Below are positions 1 to 4,636 of a stretch of 11,940 bases of DNA, piece after piece (the first letter of the stretch is position 1; each line of letters begins with the position of its first letter). The notes beneath the pieces are model-generated. The model ran no database searches. It saw nothing but the letters and a program-made list of their open reading frames with translations, and was not told the origin of the DNA. This stretch comes from CAZYWA01 sp964650975 [NCBI: uncultured bacterium] (GTDB taxonomy: Bacteria; JADJOY01), in the NCBI GenBank assembly GCA_964650975.1, contig CAZYWA010000219.1, positions 1 through 11,940 on the forward strand. Direction: 5' to 3'. A program made the translations under genes and the position numbers.

Positions 1-42
1 TCGGTTCGAAGGTACCGGTGAGGGGACAGGCCCCCGAACCGA
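1..42. repeat. Nested inverted repeat at window edge
   Basis: Positions 1-8 (tcggttcg) are the exact reverse complement of 35-42 (cgaaccga). Inside them GGGG at 22-25 can pair with CCCC at 31-34, directly next to the outer right arm, and 9-21 would bulge out. This is either the terminator of a gene to the left of the window or a structured 5' leader of the DUF421 gene that starts 44 bases downstream. No T-run follows. The left arm may continue beyond the window, so the full structure cannot be judged. It is not a tRNA T-arm, because the bases flanking ggttcgaa do not pair as required. Confidence 0.4.
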
Positions 43-85
43 CCGACACTGCGATTCCTCACAAACTCTGAGAGAATGCCCGCGC

Positions 86-595
86 ATGTGGGCGATCGCG
101 GTACCCATCTGGGAGCTGATCCTCCGCGCGGTGCTGGTGTACCTCTTCTTGCTGGTGCTGTTGCGGATCACCGGCAAGCGGCAGGTCGGCCAGCTCGCGC
201 CTTTCGACTTGGTGCTCCTCCTGGTGCTCTCGAACTCGGTCCAGAACTCGATCAACGCCGGTGACAACTCGCTCATCGGCGGTCTCTTGAGCGCCACCAC
301 GCTGGTCGCGGTCAACTACCTGGTCGGCCGCGCGACCTATCGCAGCAAACGCCTCGAGGCGATCATCGAGGGCCGGCCTCAGGTGCTCATCCACAACGGC
401 CGCGTCTACCACGAGGTGATGAAGGACGCGCAGCTCACGCACCACGAGCTCGACGCCGCCCTCCGCCAGGGCGGCTGCGCCTCGCCCGAGGAGGTGCACC
501 TCGCGGTGCTCGAGACCAACGGCTCGATCAGTGTGGTGCCGCGACACGAGCCGCCGAAGCGCTCGCCGCCCGTCGCGGAGGGTGCGGCGAAGTGA
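86..595 (+). CDS. DUF421 (YetF-like) membrane protein
   Basis: A 169-residue inner-membrane protein of the DUF421/YetF family, whose biochemical role is not settled. Hydrophobic segments lie at about residues 8-28, 38-56 and 63-80. They flank the family signature GKRQVGQLAPFDLV at 30-43, which continues into LLLVLSN. A soluble alpha/beta C-terminal domain (about 95-153) contains the typical stretch ending in a conserved Glu-Val-His-Leu-Ala-Val-Leu-Glu-Thr-Asn-Gly core; it ends in a short Pro/Arg-rich tail. The length is at the short end for the family. The ATG at 86 is chosen because the hydrophobic N-terminus begins there; only a weak purine stretch (agaga, 71-75) precedes it. The stop overlaps the GTG start of the next gene (gtga), so the two genes are probably cotranscribed and translationally coupled. 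In other bacteria YetF-like proteins have been associated with the cell envelope and spore membranes; nothing here fixes a function. Confidence 0.9.
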   Translation: MWAIAVPIWELILRAVLVYLFLLVLLRITGKRQVGQLAPFDLVLLLVLSNSVQNSINAGDNSLIGGLLSATTLVAVNYLVGRATYRSKRLEAIIEGRPQVLIHNGRVYHEVMKDAQLTHHELDAALRQGGCASPEEVHLAVLETNGSISVVPRHEPPKRSPPVAEGAAK

Positions 596-1395
596 GCCAC
601 GACGCGCGAAGCCGGATCGCGCTCATCGGAGATCCCGATCCAGGCGCCGTGATCGCCCACCGCGCCATCCCGGTCGCTCTCGAGAGAGCCGCCGAGGAGG
701 CGCGCCTCGCTCTCTGGTGGGAGTGGATACCGACGGCCGATCTCGGCGCTGACGTGCAGGACCAGCTCGCGGCCTTCGCGGCCGTGTGGTGCGTGCCGGC
801 GAGCCCCTACGCGAATACATCCGGCGCGCTCGCTGCGATCCGCTTCGCTCGCGAGAGCGGCCGGCCGTTCCTCGGAACCTGCGGCGGATTCCAGCACGCC
901 CTGCTCGACTATGCCGAGCACGTGTGGGGCGTGCGCGGCGCCGCGCACGCGGAGACCGATCCCGAAGCAGACGATCCGGTCATCGCGCCGCTCGCGTGCG
1001 GTCTGGTCGAGACGAGCGGCCGGGTGCGGCCGGTGTCCGGTTCAAAGCTCGCGGAAATCTACGGCTCGCCGGAGGTCGTGGAAGGCTACCACTGCCGGTT
1101 CGGGCTCAGTCCGCGCTACGCCGCTCGGCTCGACAGCGGGCCGCTGCGGGTGGCCGCTCGGGACGAGTCGGGCGAGATCCGGGCCATCGCGCTCGACGGC
1201 CATCCCTTCTTCGTCGCGACGCTCTTCCAGCCCGAGCGCGCGGCGCTCGACGGGCGCAATCATCCGCTGGTCGCCGCGTTCGCCGCCGCGGCGGCGGTCG
1301 CGGTCGCCCATGCACCCGAAATTCATTCCCTGCACGAATCGTCCAAGATCGGCAGGAAGGATGTGCCCGGCGGCCGCGGCGAAGGTTTGCGATGA
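592..1395 (+). CDS. CTP synthase C-terminal-like amidotransferase
   Basis: A 267-residue class I glutamine-amidotransferase-fold protein that resembles only the C-terminal half of CTP synthase; the synthetase domain is absent. The nucleophile elbow GTCGGFQH (95-102) places the presumed catalytic Cys at 97. It is preceded by WCVPASPYAN (66-75), which corresponds to the oxyanion-hole region. A second conserved-looking Cys lies in EGYHCRFG (Cys168). The usual C-terminal His-Pro-Glu triad motif reads LFQPER here (211-216), so the catalytic His is Gln213 while Glu215 is kept. From memory, databases name this family 'CTP synthase C-terminal region-related (seleno)protein'; both Cys97 and Cys168 are TGC codons here, so this copy is not a selenoprotein. 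The last 25 residues or so are polar and look like an extra tail. The GTG start overlaps the DUF421 stop by four bases. The substrate is unknown, and hydrolysis of glutamine is not assured. Confidence 0.85.
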   Translation: MSHDARSRIALIGDPDPGAVIAHRAIPVALERAAEEARLALWWEWIPTADLGADVQDQLAAFAAVWCVPASPYANTSGALAAIRFARESGRPFLGTCGGFQHALLDYAEHVWGVRGAAHAETDPEADDPVIAPLACGLVETSGRVRPVSGSKLAEIYGSPEVVEGYHCRFGLSPRYAARLDSGPLRVAARDESGEIRAIALDGHPFFVATLFQPERAALDGRNHPLVAAFAAAAAVAVAHAPEIHSLHESSKIGRKDVPGGRGEGLR

Positions 1396-1409
1396 CTCCC
1401 CGCGTCATC
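1391..1409. repeat. Inverted repeat overlapping stop codon and abutting -35
   Basis: gatgac (1391-1396) and gtcatc (1404-1409) are perfect 6-base arms around a 7-base loop. The left arm contains the TGA stop of the amidotransferase gene, and the right arm ends exactly where a consensus TTGACA begins. It could be a weak terminator hairpin or an operator controlling the downstream HMG-CoA synthase promoter. The arms are short enough to occur by chance. Confidence 0.3.
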
Positions 1410-1438
1410 TTGACACCACCCGCGCCCTCCCAGACACT
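1410..1438 (+). promoter_or_regulatory. Candidate sigma70-type promoter for HMG-CoA synthase
   Basis: A perfect -35 hexamer TTGACA at 1410-1415 is followed after 17 bases by GACACT at 1433-1438, which matches 3 of 6 bases of the -10 consensus. It lies in the 88-base gap between the amidotransferase and the HMG-CoA synthase and would give a leader of about 40 bases. The perfect -35 is noteworthy in such GC-rich sequence, but the -10 is weak. Confidence 0.35.
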
Positions 1439-1470
1439 TCGCGAACGAAACGACCCGAGAAGAAACCGGA

Positions 1471-1475
1471 AAGGA
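1471..1475 (+). promoter_or_regulatory. Ribosome binding site fixing the HMG-CoA synthase start
   Basis: AAGGA lies 8 bases before the ATG at 1484. The same open frame extends upstream to 911 through the amidotransferase gene, but that part is Arg/Ser-rich shadow translation, so this site together with the start of HMG-CoA synthase homology decides the start. Confidence 0.75.
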
Positions 1476-1483
1476 CCTCGAGA

Positions 1484-2857
1484 ATGAGCCAGAGCGACGT
1501 GAAGTTCACCGGTGCGAGCCCCCTCCCGCCCATCGGATTGAGCGGGCTCTCCGTCTACCTGCCGGGACGCGCGGTCCGGCTCGAGCCGCTGGCAGAGGAG
1601 CGGAACGCCACCCGCTTGGACGGCGACTCGCGCGACTTCGTGAAATCGCTGCGCTACACGGGCCAGCAGGAAATGCGCATTCCCGAGGTCTGGGAAGACA
1701 CGGTCACGATGATCGCCGAGTCGGTGCGCGACCTGGTGCACACCACCGGCGTCGACCCGACGCGGGTCAGCCAGTTCGTGTGCGGGACCGAGACCGCGAT
1801 GGACCACGCCAAGCCGCTCTCGAGCTTCGCGCAGGGGCTGCTCGAGCAGGACGGCGTCCGGATCGGGCCCGACACCAGCATCTACGAGGTGAAGCACGCG
1901 TGCGCGGGCGGCACCTACGGGCTGCTCGGCGCCACCAGCCAAATCGCCATCGACTCGATTCGCGGCCTCGCCGCGCCGGCCGTCGTCACGATGGGCGACA
2001 CGTCCCGCTACGATCTCGTCTCCACCGCCGAGTTCACGCAAGGCGCCGGCGCGGTGAGCTTGCTGGTCGAGCCCGACCCCAAGCTCTTGCGGCTCGATCT
2101 CGGCGTGGTCGGCTACAACAGCCAGAGCGTCGACGATTTCTTCCGCAACATCGGCTCCACGGTCGCCAAGGCGCGCGGCAAGTTCTCGGTGCAGTGCTAC
2201 AAGGACGCGCTGCTCGGCGCCTACCAGAGCTTCAAGGACAAGGCCTTGAAGAGCGGCATGATCGAGGTGCCGCACGGCAAGCACTTCCTCGACCACTTCG
2301 ATTACGTGCTGCTGCACGCGCCGTTCCGGCAGATGCCGGTCGAGGCGCTCACCGACCTGCTCGCCAAGGCGCGCGGCATCTCGCCCGAGGCCGCGCAAGC
2401 CGAGCTCGAGCGGCTGCGTCTCCCCGAGTCGCTGCACGGCACCGCGCTCGCGGGCAATCTCTACACCTGCTCGCTCTACCTGTGCCTCGCGAACCTGCTC
2501 GAGAGCGAGCTCAAGCGGCTCGGCGACGGGATCGAAGGGAAGCGCATCCTGTTCGCGTCCTACGGCAGCGGCAACACGATGGTGGTGTTCTCGGGAACCA
2601 TCGTGCCGGGCGCCGCGGAGGCGATCGGAAAGATCGGCCTCGGCGAGAAGCTCAAGCAGCGCGCGTGGCTGGTCACCGGCGATTACGAGGACCGCGTGGC
2701 CTTCGACAAGTTCGACCGCGACAAGTACGCGGCACGTCTCACCAGCGAGTGGGCGACGATCCCGGACAGCCGCTACTACCTGCGCGAGATTCGCGCCGAC
2801 GGCTACCGCGAGTACGGCGTGAAGGGCAAAGAGGGCGCGGGCGCCAGCGCGGCGTAG
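1484..2857 (+). CDS. Hydroxymethylglutaryl-CoA synthase
   Basis: A 457-residue cytosolic thiolase-fold enzyme that condenses acetyl-CoA with acetoacetyl-CoA to give HMG-CoA, the entry to the mevalonate pathway; relatives also build beta-branches in polyketides. The catalytic triad is visible: Glu103 in CGTETAMD, nucleophile Cys140 in EVKHACAGGTYG (135-146), and His278 in LLHAPF. GNLYTCSLYL (324-333) and the SYGSG loop (359-363) match the family's active-site Asn and Gly-rich turn. The length is usual for the bacterial/eukaryotic type. The N-terminal GLSGLSVYLPGRAV is the standard first strand and helix. The neighbours are not isoprenoid genes (no HMG-CoA reductase or mevalonate kinases in view), so whether it serves isoprenoids, leucine-derived acyl-CoA metabolism or a secondary metabolite cannot be told. 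The start is fixed by AAGGA at 1471-1475. No acyl-carrier protein lies beside it, which argues weakly against the polyketide role. Confidence 0.93.
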   Translation: MSQSDVKFTGASPLPPIGLSGLSVYLPGRAVRLEPLAEERNATRLDGDSRDFVKSLRYTGQQEMRIPEVWEDTVTMIAESVRDLVHTTGVDPTRVSQFVCGTETAMDHAKPLSSFAQGLLEQDGVRIGPDTSIYEVKHACAGGTYGLLGATSQIAIDSIRGLAAPAVVTMGDTSRYDLVSTAEFTQGAGAVSLLVEPDPKLLRLDLGVVGYNSQSVDDFFRNIGSTVAKARGKFSVQCYKDALLGAYQSFKDKALKSGMIEVPHGKHFLDHFDYVLLHAPFRQMPVEALTDLLAKARGISPEAAQAELERLRLPESLHGTALAGNLYTCSLYLCLANLLESELKRLGDGIEGKRILFASYGSGNTMVVFSGTIVPGAAEAIGKIGLGEKLKQRAWLVTGDYEDRVAFDKFDRDKYAARLTSEWATIPDSRYYLREIRADGYREYGVKGKEGAGASAA

Positions 2858-2886
2858 CTTCCGAAGTCTGCGGCCCTCGCTACCGC

Positions 2887-2908
2887 CCGTCGCGACGGCG
2901 GCGCCGTC
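2887..2908. terminator. Overlapping palindromes after HMG-CoA synthase
   Basis: ccgtcgcgacgg (2887-2898) is a perfect 12-base palindrome. The hairpin gacggc-ggc-gccgtc (2894-2908) shares its right half, so the two structures are mutually exclusive. They sit in the 80-base gap between the HMG-CoA synthase stop and the glycosidase start. No T-run follows, so this is a possible factor-dependent or weak terminator, or a regulatory element of the glycosidase. Confidence 0.35.
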
Positions 2909-2922
2909 ACGGATACGAGTGC

Positions 2923-2928
2923 TACGAT
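2923..2928 (+). promoter_or_regulatory. Possible -10 box close to glycosidase start
   Basis: TACGAT matches 4 of 6 bases of the -10 consensus and ends 9 bases before the ATG at 2938. There is no convincing -35 at the proper distance and no Shine-Dalgarno-like sequence before the ATG. If the box is real, the mRNA would be nearly leaderless. Confidence 0.2.
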
Positions 2929-2937
2929 CCGGCAGTC

Positions 2938-4542
2938 ATGAGATGCCGGTGCTTGCTCGCTTTCTGGTTCGCCGTCGCCGCGTCCACGATCGGGCTCGGG
3001 TGCGGAGGCGGTTCGTCGTCGAGTGACGGCTCGATCCGCATTCCCAAGGGATTCGTGCTCGGCGCCGCGACGGCGGCCGAGCAGGTCGAGGGCGGGCTCA
3101 CCGGCAACGACTGGTACCAGTTCACGACGCTGCCCGCGTTCGCCGGCAAGACCCACGAGCCCGCCGGAGCGGCCGCCAACAGCTACGAGCTCTACGACAC
3201 CGACCATCAGCTCGTGCAGGACATGGGGCTCGACGCATACCGGTTCTCGATCGAGTGGAGCCGGGTCATGCCGCAAAAGGGCGTGTTCGACGAGCACGAG
3301 ATCGCCCACTACCACGCGGTGCTCGACTCGGTGGTCGCGCACGGGCTCACGCCGTACGTGACGCTCCACCACTTCACCAATCCCGTCTGGGTGGACGACC
3401 TGCGCGATCCGCAGTGCGCCAATGGGCCGTCAGACGCCAACCTGTGCGGCTGGTCGAATCCGGAGGTCGCCAAGCAGCTGGCGAGCTTCTGCGGCCGCAT
3501 GGCTTCGGAATTCGGGAACCAGGTCGACTGGTGGGCGACCTTCAACGAGCCCAACGTCTACTTCCTGAGCGGCTACACCGGCGGCAGCTTCCCGCCGGGC
3601 GATTTCGCGCCGCTGCCGAGCGACATCACCGGCACCTTCTCGAAGGTCTTCGATCAGTACCTGAGCGCTCACGCGCAGTGCTACGACGCGATCCACGCGA
3701 ACGACACCGTCGACGCCGACGGTGACGGCGTCGCGGCTCGCGTGGGCCTCACCATCGCCACCACCGCGTACCAGCCCGTCGATCCCACCAATCCCAAGGA
3801 CGTTCAGGCCGCCCAGAACTCGGGCGCGCCCGACTACTCGTTCGTGAACGGGATCGTCGCCGGCGGGCTGGATCGCGATCTCGACGGCACCATCGACGAG
3901 GACCGCCCCGCCTACCGGAACAAGCTCGACTGGCTGGGGCTCCAGTACTACCGCGAGACCAAGGTGCTGCCGTTCCTCGGCAAGTATCCGTTCAACTCGG
4001 TCCCGTGCGAGGACGAGATCGCCACGTTCGTGGGCCCGTTGGGCCCCCTGGTGCTCGACCTGCTCGGCTGCCCGCGCGCCCCCTACCCCGACTTCCCGAT
4101 TCCCAACTACTCGGGTCCCGGCCCCTATCACTGGGGCGGCCTCCACGCGCCCGAGGCGCTCTACGACGTGGCGCAGCTCTGGGCCAGCCGCTTCCCGTCG
4201 ACGCCGCTGGTCATCACCGAGAACGGCTACGGCGTCCGCGAGCAAGACTATGCGATCGGCGGCAGCCTGCGCGCGCAGAGCCTGGTGCGTCACCTCGTGC
4301 AGGTGCGGCGCATCGTCGACTCGGGCATCGACCTACGTGGGTATTTCCACTGGTCCTTGCTCGACAATTTCGAGTGGGCTCAGGGCTACTCGATCCGCTT
4401 CGGCCTCTACACCCTCGACCACGACACCTTCGCGCGCACTCCCACGGAAGCGGCCGGGGTTCTCAGCGAGATCGCGCACACCCGGCGCATCTCCCCGGAG
4501 CTGCTCGCGAAATACGGCGGCACCGGCGCGCTGCGGCGCTAG
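2938..4542 (+). CDS. Exported glycoside hydrolase family 1 (beta-glucosidase type)
   Basis: A 534-residue retaining beta-glycosidase of family GH1 with an N-terminal export signal. Residues 1-21 are a basic-hydrophobic signal, and Cys22 followed by GGGSSSS suggests a lipoprotein, although the residues before Cys (Ile-Gly-Leu-Gly) fit the lipobox poorly. GH1 landmarks in order: ATAAEQVEGG (44-53, substrate Gln49); FSIEWSR (103-109); TLHHF (142-146); acid/base Glu204 in TFNEPN; nucleophile Glu428 in ITENG; and YFHWSLLDNFEW (469-480), with Glu479-Trp480 typical of enzymes acting on non-phosphorylated glucosides. Two Asp-rich insertions, DADGDGV (259-265) and DRDLDGTIDED (312-322), look like calcium-binding loops and are not part of the core GH1 fold. 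At 534 residues it is longer than the usual 440-480, owing to the signal and insertions. It probably trims oligosaccharides or aryl glucosides in the periplasm or at the surface. ATG 2938 is chosen because the signal begins there, since the frame is open far upstream. Confidence 0.92.
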   Translation: MRCRCLLAFWFAVAASTIGLGCGGGSSSSDGSIRIPKGFVLGAATAAEQVEGGLTGNDWYQFTTLPAFAGKTHEPAGAAANSYELYDTDHQLVQDMGLDAYRFSIEWSRVMPQKGVFDEHEIAHYHAVLDSVVAHGLTPYVTLHHFTNPVWVDDLRDPQCANGPSDANLCGWSNPEVAKQLASFCGRMASEFGNQVDWWATFNEPNVYFLSGYTGGSFPPGDFAPLPSDITGTFSKVFDQYLSAHAQCYDAIHANDTVDADGDGVAARVGLTIATTAYQPVDPTNPKDVQAAQNSGAPDYSFVNGIVAGGLDRDLDGTIDEDRPAYRNKLDWLGLQYYRETKVLPFLGKYPFNSVPCEDEIATFVGPLGPLVLDLLGCPRAPYPDFPIPNYSGPGPYHWGGLHAPEALYDVAQLWASRFPSTPLVITENGYGVREQDYAIGGSLRAQSLVRHLVQVRRIVDSGIDLRGYFHWSLLDNFEWAQGYSIRFGLYTLDHDTFARTPTEAAGVLSEIAHTRRISPELLAKYGGTGALRR

Positions 4543-4580
4543 CGCCCCGGCACCGCGACGTTGCATCGACGCGAGCAAGA

Positions 4581-4610
4581 GCACCGCGCTGCCGAGCAGC
4601 AGCGCGGTGC
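4581..4610. terminator. Strong hairpin between convergent genes
   Basis: gcaccgcgctgc (4581-4592) pairs perfectly with gcagcgcggtgc (4599-4610) across a 6-base loop: a 12-bp GC-rich stem. It lies 39 bases after the stop of the plus-strand glycosidase and 27 bases beyond the stop of the minus-strand repeat protein, exactly where a bidirectional terminator is expected. No T-run follows on either side, so termination may need a factor or rely on stem strength. Confidence 0.7.
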
Positions 4611-4636
4611 GGAAGAGCATCGTCGGGCGCAGCGGC

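Noticed and set aside
1-30. ggttcgaa at the window start as a tRNA T-loop
   Set aside because: The flanking bases cannot form the 5-bp T-stem, and no acceptor-stem or CCA end follows.
1090-1101. Selenocysteine codon in the amidotransferase family position
   Set aside because: Both candidate Cys positions (97 and 168) are TGC codons, and there is no in-frame TGA before the stop.
911-1483. Upstream extension of the HMG-CoA synthase frame through the amidotransferase gene
   Set aside because: The translation before 1484 is Arg/Ser-rich shadow; AAGGA before ATG 1484 and the start of family similarity fix the real start.
1106-2437. 443-codon minus-strand open frame opposite the amidotransferase and HMG-CoA synthase
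   Set aside because: Shadow of two confidently identified plus-strand genes; low-complexity Arg/Ala/Leu composition.
3430-4293. 287-codon minus-strand open frame opposite the glycosidase
   Set aside because: Antisense shadow of conserved GH1 motifs including both catalytic Glu regions; Val/Arg/Ala-rich with no signature.
4333-4620. 95-codon minus-strand frame starting with a signal-peptide-like stretch (MLFRTALLLGSAVLLLAS), just downstream of the repeat protein
   Set aside because: The hydrophobic stretch is encoded by the 12-bp terminator hairpin, and the rest runs antisense through the conserved C-terminus of the glycosidase. A genuine small gene is not excluded but is unlikely.
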